Shown here: positions 20,581 through 29,952 of the stretch, piece by piece | Layout of the letters: each line of letters opens with the position of its first letter | How positions within the stretch are numbered: position 1 is the stretch's first letter | DNA from: an uncultured Kordiimonas sp. | GTDB taxonomy: Bacteria > Pseudomonadota > Alphaproteobacteria > Sphingomonadales > Kordiimonadaceae | Direction of reading: 5' to 3' | Assembly (NCBI GenBank): GCA_947503625.1 | Contig: CANNEK010000001.1 | Coordinates: 1-64,000, forward strand | Length of the DNA: 64,000 bases | Notes under the pieces: model-generated | The model's database searches: none | What the model was told of the DNA's origin: nothing | Seen by the model: the letters and a program-made list of their open reading frames with translations, nothing else | Made by a program: the position numbers and the translations under genes

Positions 20581-21894
20581 ATGCGATTAAGTCGATATTT
20601 TTTACCAACGCTGAAAGAAACGCCGTCAGAGGCACAGATTGCATCGCACAGACTGATGTTGCGTGCCGGGATGGTTCGACAGGGTGCGGCCGGCATATAC
20701 AGCTGGTTGCCGCTTGGGCTTAAAGTGCTGAAGAACATCGAATCCATCGTTCGGGAAGAACAGGACCGTGCAGGGGCCATTGAATTGCTTATGCCGACTA
20801 TTCAATCTGCGGACCTTTGGATCGAAAGTGGTCGTTATGATGATTATGGTAAAGAGATGCTGCGCATTGAAGATAGGCATGACCGCAAGATGCTGTTCGG
20901 TCCAACCAATGAAGAGTTGGTAACTGACATCTTCCGCCGTGAAATCAAGTCATACAAAGACCTGCCCAAAAACCTCTATCATATCCAATGGAAATTCAGA
21001 GATGAGATCAGACCCAGATTCGGGGTAATGCGCGGGCGAGAATTTCTGATGAAAGACGCCTATAGTTTCGATCTGGATGCCGAAAATGCCGTAAAGTCAT
21101 ATAACGCAATGTTCGTAGCTTATCTTCGTACTTTTGCACGGTTGGGTGTGAAGGCTATTCCGATGAGGGCAGACACCGGCCCTATCGGTGGTGATTTAAG
21201 TCATGAATTTATCGTTGTTGCAGATACCGGTGAAAGTGAGGTCTTTTTTGACAAAGGCTTCGAGGATTTTGATCCACTTTCAGTTGACTCTGGATTGGGA
21301 GATGACCTTCAACCCGTTGTGGATCAGTGGACCAGTTTATACGCTGCGACAGAAGAAATGCATGATCCGGATGCACCGGAGGCCGGTGGTGCAGATATTG
21401 TAAAGGGTAGAGGCATTGAGGTTGGTCACATCTTCTTCTTCGGAGAAAAATACTCCAAGCCGATGAAAGCAGAAGTTCAGGGGCCGGATGGCAAACCTGT
21501 GCCGGTGCAAATGGGGTCCTATGGTATTGGCGTATCGCGGTTGGTGGGGGCCATCATTGAGGCCAGCCATGACGAACACGGCATCATTTGGCCAGAAGCA
21601 ATTGCCCCTTATAAGGTCGGGTTGATGAACCTGGCGACAAAAGACGCCGATTGCACCGCAGCATGTGATAAAATATATGCTGATCTGCGCTCGCAGGGCG
21701 TCGAGGTCCTCTATGATGACCGCAATACGGGCGCTGGAGCCAAGTTTTCCGATATGGATCTTATTGGTTTGCCGTGGCAAGTCGCCCTTGGAAACCGCGG
21801 ATTCAAAAATGGCGTCGTTGAACTCAAGAACCGCGCCACTGGCGACCGCGAAGAGGTTGCCATTGCAGACATTGCTGCTAGATTTGCTGGATAA
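20581..21894 (+). CDS. proS: Prolyl-tRNA synthetase, short alphaproteobacterial form
   Basis: Class II aminoacyl-tRNA synthetase charging tRNA-Pro. It has 437 residues against about 570 in E. coli; the catalytic core ([32 protein letters not shown], then [13 protein letters not shown]) joins the anticodon-binding domain, and the large editing insertion domain is reduced. That reduced form is typical of alphaproteobacteria. No clear Shine-Dalgarno precedes ATG 20581. It is followed closely by lolC and lolD. Confidence 0.96.
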   Translation: MRLSRYFLPTLKETPSEAQIASHRLMLRAGMVRQGAAGIYSWLPLGLKVLKNIESIVREEQDRAGAIELLMPTIQSADLWIESGRYDDYGKEMLRIEDRHDRKMLFGPTNEELVTDIFRREIKSYKDLPKNLYHIQWKFRDEIRPRFGVMRGREFLMKDAYSFDLDAENAVKSYNAMFVAYLRTFARLGVKAIPMRADTGPIGGDLSHEFIVVADTGESEVFFDKGFEDFDPLSVDSGLGDDLQPVVDQWTSLYAATEEMHDPDAPEAGGADIVKGRGIEVGHIFFFGEKYSKPMKAEVQGPDGKPVPVQMGSYGIGVSRLVGAIIEASHDEHGIIWPEAIAPYKVGLMNLATKDADCTAACDKIYADLRSQGVEVLYDDRNTGAGAKFSDMDLIGLPWQVALGNRGFKNGVVELKNRATGDREEVAIADIAARFAG

Positions 21895-21930
21895 GCAAAA
21901 CGCCGTCGACAGTCGAAGAGGAACCATAAT

Positions 21931-23178
21931 GTGCTAGCACGCGGGTTTGAAACCGCAGTCGCCAAAAGGTATTTACTGCGCCCTCCTGCAGACGGGTTTA
22001 TCTCGTTGAATGCCGTTTTGTCTGCGATTGCTATCGCTATTGGCGTTTGGGCGCTGATATTTGTGATGTCCATTATGAATGGTTACCGCGTTAATTTGCT
22101 CGACAAGATATTGGGCTATCACGGTCATGTTCTTGTTCAGGGCTACGGTGGAGAAATTTCTGACTATCGAACTCTTGCCGACGAATTGGCCAAAGTGGAT
22201 GGTGTTGTCTCGGTACTTCCTTTTACCGAAGCGCAAGTAATGTTGACAAACCGCGGGCGTGCCTGGGGCGGGCTTGTGCGGGGTTTGCCTGTTGAGCAAT
22301 TCAATAGCGAAATATTAAATATAAACAGGGTTGTAGCAGGTAGTGTTGAGTCAGCGCCTGAGCTTGGTGGGGTTCTTTTGGGAGCCGAGTTGGCGCGCAA
22401 TCTCGGCGTTACAGCCGGTGATGAAGTAACGATTGTCAGTCCACGAACAGTTTCCACACCTTTTGGATCAACACTGCGATACCTGGCCTATCCAGTCGCC
22501 GCAGTTGTGGAAATTGGCGTCTTTCAGTTTGATGAAAGTTTTGTCGGCATGCCGCTGCCCGAAGCACAGCGTTTCTTTAGGCTGGGAGACACCGTCACAA
22601 ACATCGAGTTCTTCCTGGAAGACGCCGACATGATCGACACAGTCGGACCGCAGATGCAGGAAATCGCGGGAAACCGGGCTTTTGTCAGGAGCTGGCGCAG
22701 TTTTAACTCGGCTTTATTTGGGATACTTCAGTCTGAACGCGTGATGATGTTCATCGTTCTCTCACTGATTGTTCTTGTCGCCGTGTTCAACATCGGCTCA
22801 AGTCTGTTCATGTTGGTGAAAGACAAACGCGCAGATATAGCCATTTTACGGACAATGGGCGCGACCAGCGGATCAGTTAGGCGCATTTTCATAACTGTCG
22901 GCCTGGTTATTGGTTCGGCTGGCATCCTTCTTGGTATCTTGCTTTCAGCTCTGTCGATCTATTTTCTTGATGAACTCAAATACGCAATCGAGACTATCCT
23001 CGGGATTAACGTCTGGGACCCATCTGTAAGGTTCCTCAGCGAAATGGAAGCCATTGTAGACTGGAGCGAAACATCAATCACGATCTTGCTTGCGATCGTG
23101 CTGACGTTTGTTGCAACGATGTTGCCTGCTGGTCGTGCGGCCAGGCTCGATCCGGTAGAAGTGCTACGATATGAGTAG
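21931..23178 (+). CDS. lolC: Lipoprotein-releasing ABC transporter permease LolC/LolE
   Basis: Inner-membrane permease that extracts outer-membrane lipoproteins and passes them to LolA. It has 415 residues: helix 1 (about 28-50), a large periplasmic MacB-like domain, then three C-terminal helices (about 270-295, 320-345, 375-400) of the FtsX type. Start is GTG 21931, preceded by AGAGGA at the right distance; an overlapping ATG is out of frame. Only one permease gene is present with lolD, so it probably acts as a homodimer (LolF-like). Confidence 0.94.
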   Translation: MLARGFETAVAKRYLLRPPADGFISLNAVLSAIAIAIGVWALIFVMSIMNGYRVNLLDKILGYHGHVLVQGYGGEISDYRTLADELAKVDGVVSVLPFTEAQVMLTNRGRAWGGLVRGLPVEQFNSEILNINRVVAGSVESAPELGGVLLGAELARNLGVTAGDEVTIVSPRTVSTPFGSTLRYLAYPVAAVVEIGVFQFDESFVGMPLPEAQRFFRLGDTVTNIEFFLEDADMIDTVGPQMQEIAGNRAFVRSWRSFNSALFGILQSERVMMFIVLSLIVLVAVFNIGSSLFMLVKDKRADIAILRTMGATSGSVRRIFITVGLVIGSAGILLGILLSALSIYFLDELKYAIETILGINVWDPSVRFLSEMEAIVDWSETSITILLAIVLTFVATMLPAGRAARLDPVEVLRYE

Positions 23179-23186
23179 GGCTTGCG

Positions 23187-23864
23187 ATGACTAGCATTCT
23201 GGATATTCAAAACCTGACACGTTCGTTTCGACAGGGTCATAAAACGCTCGAAATTCTTCGCGGTATAGACCTTGAAGTCCAGCCCGGTGAACTTGTTGGG
23301 CTGGTTGGGGCATCTGGGTCGGGCAAATCAACGCTGTTGCAGATCGTAGGGTTGCTGGATCGGCCCACCGAAGGGCAACTCGTCATTGATGGTGTTGAAA
23401 CATCAAGTATGCCGGACGACGGAAGAACAGCCATCCGCCGCGAAAAGCTCGGGTTTATATATCAGTTTCATCATCTTCTTCCCGATTTCAATGCCCTGGA
23501 AAACGTGGCTTTGGCCTGTCGCATCATTGGCGCAAGTGCCAATGATGCGGAATTGCAGGCGGAGGATTTGCTTACGTATCTGGGTCTGGCAGAGCGTCTG
23601 GAGCACGTACCTGCAAAGCTATCGGGGGGCGAACAGCAACGGGTTGCCATCGCGCGTGCGCTGGCGGCAAGCCCTCAGCTTGTTCTTGCGGATGAACCGA
23701 CAGGAAACCTTGATGAGGCAACGGCAGCCCGCGTTTTCGATATGTTTGTAGATGCCGTTAAGCATCATGAAGTTGCGGCGGTTATCGCCACACACGACCG
23801 CGCACTCGCGGCTAAAATGGACCGCCAGTTTGTTCTGAAAGACGGTGTACTCACCGCTATCTAG
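23187..23864 (+). CDS. lolD: Lipoprotein-releasing ABC transporter ATPase
   Basis: ATPase partner of LolC, 225 residues. Walker A GASGSGKST (41-49), the ABC signature LSGGEQQRVAIARAL, Walker B LVLADEPTGNLD and the H-loop (ATHDRAL) are intact. Starts 8 bp after the lolC stop and is surely co-transcribed with it. Confidence 0.97.
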   Translation: MTSILDIQNLTRSFRQGHKTLEILRGIDLEVQPGELVGLVGASGSGKSTLLQIVGLLDRPTEGQLVIDGVETSSMPDDGRTAIRREKLGFIYQFHHLLPDFNALENVALACRIIGASANDAELQAEDLLTYLGLAERLEHVPAKLSGGEQQRVAIARALAASPQLVLADEPTGNLDEATAARVFDMFVDAVKHHEVAAVIATHDRALAAKMDRQFVLKDGVLTAI

Positions 23865-23933
23865 TTCTTCGTGCTTGAGCGAGTTTCTATCTCGTATTAC
23901 CCTTGTTTTTTTAAAGGATAATAGGGGGATATT

Positions 23934-24353
23934 ATGGACGCCTTTGGCAGTGTCAATTTTATGGCAGTAGCGTTATGTGGTGTGATCAGCATGGTGGTAG
24001 GCGCACTTTGGTACGGGCCAATTGCCGGCAAGGCTTGGCTGGAAGAAGTGGGTCTGACCAAGGAGGAAATTGAAGCGCGGGGCGCGCCAATCGCGGCAAT
24101 GGTCAAGAGCTTCATTGCAAGCCTGGTTCTGGGCTATGGCTTGTCGGTCATCATTGCGTGGTCAGGTGTGCCGGCGGGTGATTGGGCTGGTGGCGCTTTT
24201 GTCGGGGCGGTAACCGCAGCATTGGTCATTGGCGGTGGTGTGTTTCCGAACTATGCTTTTGAGGACAAAACACTGCGCCATTTCATTATCCACATCGCAA
24301 ACATCATCGTCGTTATGGCTCTGATGGGGGCAATGATCGCTACGCTACAGTAA
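23934..24353 (+). CDS. DUF1761 family membrane protein
   Basis: A 139-residue integral membrane protein with four predicted helices (about 8-28, 57-77, 85-103, 118-137). NFMAVALCGVISMVVGALWYGP at the N-terminus is the DUF1761 signature. Function unknown. It has its own ribosome site (GGGGG before the ATG) and lies between lolD and dnaE on the same strand. Confidence 0.75.
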   Translation: MDAFGSVNFMAVALCGVISMVVGALWYGPIAGKAWLEEVGLTKEEIEARGAPIAAMVKSFIASLVLGYGLSVIIAWSGVPAGDWAGGAFVGAVTAALVIGGGVFPNYAFEDKTLRHFIIHIANIIVVMALMGAMIATLQ

Positions 24354-24373
24354 CCTGTTTGGAGTACCCGTCC

Positions 24374-27300
24374 ATGTCCCATGCCGAGTTTGTTCATCTG
24401 CGTGTTCATACTGCCTATTCTTTGTCAGAAGGTGCCATACACGTTAAGGATTTGATCAAACAGTGCGTGGGGCATCACATGCCCGCTGTTGCTGTTACAG
24501 ATACGAATAACATGTTCGGTGGCCTGGAGTTCTCCAAATACGCTTCAGAATCGGGTATTCAGCCTATTGCAGGTGTTACACTATCAGTAAGCTACGAAGC
24601 TGGTACCGAAGATATTGCGACAAAAGCCAGGAAGAACGAGCCCGCACCTGCTCAGATCGTTCTCTTGGCGCAAACACGGGAGGGCTACGGCAATCTGATG
24701 AAGATTGTTTCACGCGCCCACTTGTCCAGTGACCCACAACACGGTGTCAAGTTTGACCTTAATGATCTGAAGGGACTTACGGAGAAGGTTTTATGTTTGA
24801 CCGGCGGTGCCGGAGGCCCTGTGGGGCGACTTCTGCTTGCAGGGAAAAAAGAAGAGGCTGAAAACTGCCTTTTGTTTCTCAAGCACCTGTTCGTCGATAG
24901 GCTGTATGTCGAGTTGACACGGCACGGAGAAGACGCAGAGGCGCAGACAGAAGAAGCCTTTCTTGATTTCGCTTACGAGCACGACTTGCCAATCGTTGCG
25001 ACCAACCAGCCATATTTTGTCAGCCCTGATATGTATGAGCCGCATGACGCTCTCCTATGTATGGCTGAAAGCAGTTATGTCGCGGCAACAGACCGGCGCA
25101 AATTGAACCCGGAGTACCGGTTTAAATCCGCTGAAGAAATGAAAGCCCTGTTTTCTGACTTACCTGAGGCAGTTGAAAACACATTGAATATTGCCCAGAG
25201 GTGTCATTTCAGAGTGCTTGAAATTGCACCGCTTTTACCAAATTTCACCTCCGGCCTTGATGTATCTGAAGAAGACATGCTGCGGGAAGAATCGATCAAC
25301 GGCCTTCGTGAACGCCTTGATACAAAAGCATCGAATGAAGACCTCGACGCAGGCCAGGAAGAAGAATGGGAACAAGAGTATTGGAAACGCCTTGATTTTG
25401 AACTTGGTGTTATCAATCAGATGGGTTTTCCAGGTTATTTTTTGATCGTTGCTGATTTTATTCAATGGGCGAAGGATCATGAGGTGCCAGTCGGGCCGGG
25501 CAGGGGGTCTGGTGCCGGTTCAGTGGTGGCATGGGCCTTGAAGATTACGGATCTCGACCCATTGAAGTTCTCGCTGCTATTCGAACGTTTTCTCAATCCC
25601 GAGCGTGTGTCGATGCCCGACTTTGATATCGATTTCTGCCAGGATAAACGAGAACTGGTGATCAAATATGTGCAAGATAAATACGGCTACGACCGTGTTG
25701 CACAGATCATTACATTCGGAAAGCTTCAGGCGCGTGCGGTTGTGAAAGCCTGCGGTCGGGTTCTCCAGCAACCACACGGCGTAACAGACCGATTGTCTAA
25801 GATGATCCCGAACGATCCCGGCAATGCGATGACATTGCGCGAGGCGATAGACAGTGAACCTCGGTTGCGCAGCGAGATCGACAGTGACGAGTTGACCCGC
25901 AGTGTGATGGAACGAGCTCTCAAACTTGAGGGTTTCTACGCGCACTCGTCAACGCACGCCGCGGGTGTTGTTATTGGCGATCGGCCTCTGGATGAGCTGG
26001 TGCCTCTTTACCGTGACCCAAAATCCGACATGCCGGTTACGCAGTTTAACATGAAGTGGGTTGAACAGGCAGGTTTGGTTAAATTCGATTTTCTCGGCCT
26101 GAAAACACTGACGGTACTGGATCGCGCGGTTAACTATGTACGCGAACGCGGGATCGATATTGATATCAATAACCTGCCACTTGATGATAAACCATCGTAT
26201 GAAATGTTGCAGCGCGGTGATGCGGCGGGTGTTTTTCAACTAGAGAGTACCGGCATGCGTTCAGTCCTCAAGGGACTAAAGCCGGATACCTTCGAGGATA
26301 TCATCGCGATTGTGGCGCTCTATCGTCCGGGTCCAATGGATAATATTCCGACTTATATTGACCGCAAACACGGGAAGGAAAAAGTGGAATATCCTCACCC
26401 GATTCTCGAGGAAATTCTTGGCGAAACATACGGCGTGATCATCTACCAGGAACAGGTGATGCAGATCGCGCAGGTCATGTCGGGCTATAGCCTCGGAGAA
26501 GCGGATATCTTGCGTCGCGCCATGGGCAAGAAAATCCAGGAAGAAATGGATAAGCAGCGAGGTCGTTTTTGTGACGGTGCGGTTGAAAATGGGATCGACG
26601 CGGAAAAAGCAAGTTACATTTTTGATCTGGTGACCAAATTCGCATCCTATGGCTTTAACAAGTCGCATGCTGCTGCTTACGCGCTTGTGGCATATCAAAC
26701 TGCTTACATGAAAGCCAATTACCCTGTGGAATTCATGGCGGCAATCATGACCCTTGATATGGGAAACACAGACAAGCTGTCGATTTTCAAACAGGAACTC
26801 CAACGCGCGGAAATTCCACTTCTTTTGCCTGATATCAACAAATCCGGTGTTGCCTTTATCGTCGAACAAACCGAACCATATTGCGAAACTGACAATGATC
26901 CACGGGCAAACCGCGCCGTCAGGTACGCTCTCGGGGCCATCAAGGGTGTAGGCGAAAAAGCCATGGAAGCGATCGTGGAGGAACGCAAGACAGGGGGCGA
27001 ATTCAAAGACGTCTTTGATTTTGCTGACCGTATTGACCCACGGCTGGTCAATAAACGTCAAATTGAACGGCTTGCAACAGCCGGTGCTTTCGACCAAATG
27101 ATTCCGGAAAGAGCGCAGGCATTTGCGGCTGCCGAAATCATCCAGCGAACTGCCCAGATGCAGGCACAGGAGCGTGAAAGCAATCAGGCAAGCCTGTTTG
27201 CAGGCGGCGATGCAACCGTCGTGGATCGCCCGACACTTCCGATAGTGAAAGACTGGACTGCAACGGAGCAACTGGAGCAGGAAAAGAAGGCCTTGGGTTT

Positions 27301-27892
27301 TTATCTTTCCGCTCATCCTCTTGACGCTTATGCCACCTTGCTGGAGCGCGAGCGGATAATCCCTGCAAAAGAAGTCATGACGGATGTTGGTCTTATTGGA
27401 CAAACCGTGCGGATGGCGGGCGCGATAGCAGGCTATCGTGAAGGGACCAGTCGGCGCGGGAATAAATTTGGTCGCTTGACCCTGTCAGATCAAACAGATG
27501 CGTTTGAGTTGATGTACTTTGGGGATGATATCGACAGCCTGCGAAGACTGGTGGACGAGGGTGCGCCTGTTGTTGTTTCAGCGTCGATTAGAAAACGTGA
27601 TGATGATGACAGTATCGGGCTCTCATGCCGCGCCATCGATTCATTGGAATCTGTCGCTGCGCATTCTACCAAAGGGTTGTTTATAGAGGTGGAGGAAGCC
27701 AAGGCGTTTTCTGCCATTGGTGCTGTTTTAGCGCGCAAGTCGGGCGGAAAGGGCAAGGTCACCGTCAAGGTTCCCGTTGCCGAGGACACGCGGTTCGCGG
27801 AATTTAGACTGCCGGGAAGTTACAAGGTTTCTCCAGAACTTCGGCAGGCTATCGCTGCTGAGCTCGGTGTTTCGTCGGTCGAAGAGATTTAG
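24374..27892 (+). CDS. dnaE: DNA polymerase III subunit alpha
   Basis: Replicative DNA polymerase, 1172 residues. Domains in order: PHP domain (about 1-280, opening HLRVHTAYSLSEGA), palm and finger polymerase core with the GPGRGSGAGSVV motif and catalytic Asp residues in MPDFDIDFCQD (about 411-421), the beta-clamp-binding region, a helix-hairpin-helix segment (GAIKGVGEKAM), and a C-terminal OB fold. ATG 24374 has GGAG 9 nt upstream; the TTG at 24359 is less likely. This is DnaE1, not the error-prone DnaE2 type. Confidence 0.97.
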   Translation: MSHAEFVHLRVHTAYSLSEGAIHVKDLIKQCVGHHMPAVAVTDTNNMFGGLEFSKYASESGIQPIAGVTLSVSYEAGTEDIATKARKNEPAPAQIVLLAQTREGYGNLMKIVSRAHLSSDPQHGVKFDLNDLKGLTEKVLCLTGGAGGPVGRLLLAGKKEEAENCLLFLKHLFVDRLYVELTRHGEDAEAQTEEAFLDFAYEHDLPIVATNQPYFVSPDMYEPHDALLCMAESSYVAATDRRKLNPEYRFKSAEEMKALFSDLPEAVENTLNIAQRCHFRVLEIAPLLPNFTSGLDVSEEDMLREESINGLRERLDTKASNEDLDAGQEEEWEQEYWKRLDFELGVINQMGFPGYFLIVADFIQWAKDHEVPVGPGRGSGAGSVVAWALKITDLDPLKFSLLFERFLNPERVSMPDFDIDFCQDKRELVIKYVQDKYGYDRVAQIITFGKLQARAVVKACGRVLQQPHGVTDRLSKMIPNDPGNAMTLREAIDSEPRLRSEIDSDELTRSVMERALKLEGFYAHSSTHAAGVVIGDRPLDELVPLYRDPKSDMPVTQFNMKWVEQAGLVKFDFLGLKTLTVLDRAVNYVRERGIDIDINNLPLDDKPSYEMLQRGDAAGVFQLESTGMRSVLKGLKPDTFEDIIAIVALYRPGPMDNIPTYIDRKHGKEKVEYPHPILEEILGETYGVIIYQEQVMQIAQVMSGYSLGEADILRRAMGKKIQEEMDKQRGRFCDGAVENGIDAEKASYIFDLVTKFASYGFNKSHAAAYALVAYQTAYMKANYPVEFMAAIMTLDMGNTDKLSIFKQELQRAEIPLLLPDINKSGVAFIVEQTEPYCETDNDPRANRAVRYALGAIKGVGEKAMEAIVEERKTGGEFKDVFDFADRIDPRLVNKRQIERLATAGAFDQMIPERAQAFAAAEIIQRTAQMQAQERESNQASLFAGGDATVVDRPTLPIVKDWTATEQLEQEKKALGFYLSAHPLDAYATLLERERIIPAKEVMTDVGLIGQTVRMAGAIAGYREGTSRRGNKFGRLTLSDQTDAFELMYFGDDIDSLRRLVDEGAPVVVSASIRKRDDDDSIGLSCRAIDSLESVAAHSTKGLFIEVEEAKAFSAIGAVLARKSGGKGKVTVKVPVAEDTRFAEFRLPGSYKVSPELRQAIAAELGVSSVEEI

Positions 27893-27895
27893 CCT

Positions 27896-28663
27896 GTGAA
27901 GAAAGCGTTCCCAGAAACTGTTGCTCCGGCATTGCCGTCTTCATCCATCCTTCTGATACGAGATGGATTAGGAGGGCTCGAAGTCTTGATGATTGAGCGG
28001 GCAAAAACCATGCGTTTCGCACCTGGTGCGCTTGTATTTCCTGGTGGAAAGGTCGACGAGCCTGATTTTGATTCATGGCGATGGCACCGTTTTATCAAGC
28101 ACAATCGGCGGACCATGCGCGATGCCGCGTTTCGTATTGCGGCGGTTCGGGAACTTTATGAAGAAACAAATGTTCTTCTGGGTGATCGGAGGGGTGATGC
28201 AGTTTTGCCGCGTGGAATGCGCTTTGAAAAGCTACTTCAGAAAGAACAGGTAAAACTGGATATCACTAACATGCAGCCGTTTGCACATTGGGTAACGCCT
28301 GAAACCATGCCGCGGCGGTTCGATACATATTTCTTTTTAGCGGCGGATGACGATCACCTGGAACAACATGACGGTGAAGAGGCTGTCTCTGCGCACTGGC
28401 TAAAGCCTCGGGAAGTTCTCGCAGACTGGAAAGCAGACCGGGTACCTCTGATGTTTCCAACCCGGCTGAATCTTATGAAGCTTGCCCGTTCATCAACGGT
28501 TGAAGCGGCCCTGCAGGCTGCTAAACAGGAACCCGTTGTTCGAATTCTGCCCAAGCTGGAAATGAAACAGGGCGGCGTTGATTTAACCATCCAGAAAACA
28601 CCGGGGTACGGTGTTACAAAGGCAACTTTGAAGGAACTTTCCGTCGAATCCGGAAAAACCTGA
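27896..28663 (+). CDS. Nudix hydrolase, NUDT19-like
   Basis: A 255-residue Nudix-fold hydrolase. The box is split: the GGKVDE part sits near 45-50 and the helix AAVRELYEETNVLL near 80-93, with some 30 residues between and Asn replacing the usual Gly after EET. This layout resembles NUDT7/NUDT19-type proteins that act on CoA or related substrates, but the substrate is not proved. Start is GTG 27896, 3 bp after dnaE, so it is probably co-transcribed. Confidence 0.8.
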   Translation: MKKAFPETVAPALPSSSILLIRDGLGGLEVLMIERAKTMRFAPGALVFPGGKVDEPDFDSWRWHRFIKHNRRTMRDAAFRIAAVRELYEETNVLLGDRRGDAVLPRGMRFEKLLQKEQVKLDITNMQPFAHWVTPETMPRRFDTYFFLAADDDHLEQHDGEEAVSAHWLKPREVLADWKADRVPLMFPTRLNLMKLARSSTVEAALQAAKQEPVVRILPKLEMKQGGVDLTIQKTPGYGVTKATLKELSVESGKT

Positions 28664-28682
28664 CATTTTTTAAAGAAAACGC

Positions 28683-28711
28683 TTGATTCCCGCCAGTCAC
28701 AAGCCTATACG
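28683..28711 (+). promoter_or_regulatory. Promoter of rpsB-tsf
   Basis: TTGATT (28683-28688) and TATACG (28706-28711) are separated by 17 bp. The contexts CTTGA and CTATAC fit the housekeeping sigma consensus in alphaproteobacteria. Transcription would start near 28718. Confidence 0.7.
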
Positions 28712-28717
28712 AGCGGC

Positions 28718-28833
28718 GACTTCACACGCAGGGGTCGGCTACTCATCGAGTTGGTGGGGCGCCATCCGGTGTCGGTTCAAAGGTTTGAAACGGCGCAACC
28801 CTGCGGAGGCTAAACCGGAAAAGGAGTAGTAAT
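28718..28833 (+). promoter_or_regulatory. Structured 5' leader of rpsB, candidate S2 autoregulatory RNA
   Basis: About 116 nt of leader can fold into nested helices: CGCAGGG (28727-28733) with CCCTGCG (28799-28805); inside it GCGCC (28759-28763) with GGCGC (28792-28796); and inside that a hairpin 28776-28780/28785-28789. The strong AAGGAG ribosome site follows. Leaders bound by S2 control rpsB-tsf in other bacteria; the equivalent role here is inference. Confidence 0.6.
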
Positions 28834-29868
28834 ATGGCTATGCCCGTAGTTGATATGCGTGCCTTGCTCGAAGCAGGCGTGCACTTTGGTCACCAAAAAC
28901 ACCGTTGGAACCCTAAAATGGCGCCGTTTATTTTCGGCGATCGTAACGGGATTCACATCATTGATCTGTCTCAGACAGTGCCTTATTTCAGTCGTGCTTT
29001 GCAGGTTGTCCGCGACGTTGTTGCAGGCGGCGGTCGCGTGCTCTTCGTTGGCACCAAGCGCCAGGCATCACCTATCATTGCTGAAGCAGCCCAGCGTTGT
29101 GGACAGTACTATGTGAACCACCGTTGGCTCGGTGGAATGATGACCAACTGGCAGACAATTTCTCAATCAATCAAGCGCCTGAAACAACTGAACGAGAAAC
29201 TTGGTCAGGAACATACAGGCCTGACCAAAAAAGAAACTCTTCAAATGACTCGCCAACGCGACAAGCTTGAGCTTTCACTTGGCGGTATTCAGGACATGGG
29301 CGGTTTGCCTGATCTGGTGTTCGTGGTTGATGTGAACCGTGACGATATTGCAATCGCAGAAGCAAACCGTCTGGGTATACCGGTAATTGGTGTTATCGAC
29401 ACCAACTCCAAGCCAGAGGGTGTTGATTATCCAGTGCCGGGGAACGACGACGCGACGCGCGCGATCCGTCTTTACTGTGATTTGGTGGCTGGCGCCGTTC
29501 TCGACGGTATTCAGGCAGACCTTGCTTCCAAGGGCGTAGACTTGGGTGCCGTAGAAGAAGCGCCTGCAGAAGCTGTTGTTGAAGAAGCAGTTGCGGAAGA
29601 AGCTCCTGTCGAAACAGTTGTAGAGGCGGCTGTAGAAAACGTTGTGGAAGCGGCAGCTGAAGAAGCTGTTGCGGAAGAGCCCAAGGCAGAAGAGGAAAAG
29701 CCTGCCAAGGCGCCTGCGAAGAAAGCAGCGGCAAAGAAGCCGGCGGCAAAAAAAGCAGCAGATGAAGAAGCACCTGCTAAAAAAGCCGCGGCCAAAAAAC
29801 CAGCAGCGAAAAAAGCACCAGCTAAAAAGCCTGCGGCGAAAAAAGCAGATAAAAAAGACACTGAATAG
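28834..29868 (+). CDS. rpsB: 30S ribosomal protein S2 with long charged C-terminal tail
   Basis: Small-subunit protein at the head-platform junction that helps bind S1. It has 344 residues against about 240-260 normally. Residues 1-238 are a standard S2 ([50 protein letters not shown]). From about 240 an appended tail begins: first Glu/Val/Ala-rich to about 287, then Lys/Ala/Pro repeats (AKKPAAKKA-like) to the end, resembling histone H1 tails. AAAGGAG precedes the ATG. Transcribed with tsf. Confidence 0.97.
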   Translation: MAMPVVDMRALLEAGVHFGHQKHRWNPKMAPFIFGDRNGIHIIDLSQTVPYFSRALQVVRDVVAGGGRVLFVGTKRQASPIIAEAAQRCGQYYVNHRWLGGMMTNWQTISQSIKRLKQLNEKLGQEHTGLTKKETLQMTRQRDKLELSLGGIQDMGGLPDLVFVVDVNRDDIAIAEANRLGIPVIGVIDTNSKPEGVDYPVPGNDDATRAIRLYCDLVAGAVLDGIQADLASKGVDLGAVEEAPAEAVVEEAVAEEAPVETVVEAAVENVVEAAAEEAVAEEPKAEEEKPAKAPAKKAAAKKPAAKKAADEEAPAKKAAAKKPAAKKAPAKKPAAKKADKKDTE

Positions 29869-29880
29869 GCAGACTGTAAC

Positions 29881-29908
29881 AAACCCGGGCATAATCTGCC
29901 CGGGGTTT
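29881..29908 (+). terminator. GC-rich hairpin between rpsB and tsf
   Basis: Stem 29881-29891 with 29897-29908 and one bulge, loop of 5, followed by only a short T run (TTTCTT). It may be a partial terminator setting the rpsB:tsf ratio. Confidence 0.6.
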
Positions 29909-29952
29909 CTTAAACTGAAATTTCATGGTCGCGAGACCTAAGGAGATCACCG

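Noticed and set aside
26276-27403. 375-residue minus-strand frame inside dnaE
   Set aside because: Pure antisense shadow of a clear polymerase gene; rich in Cys, His and Phe as expected from reversed codons.
29275-29892. 205-residue Cys/Phe-rich minus-strand frame opposite the rpsB tail
   Set aside because: Produced by reading the Lys/Ala repeats backwards; no start context.
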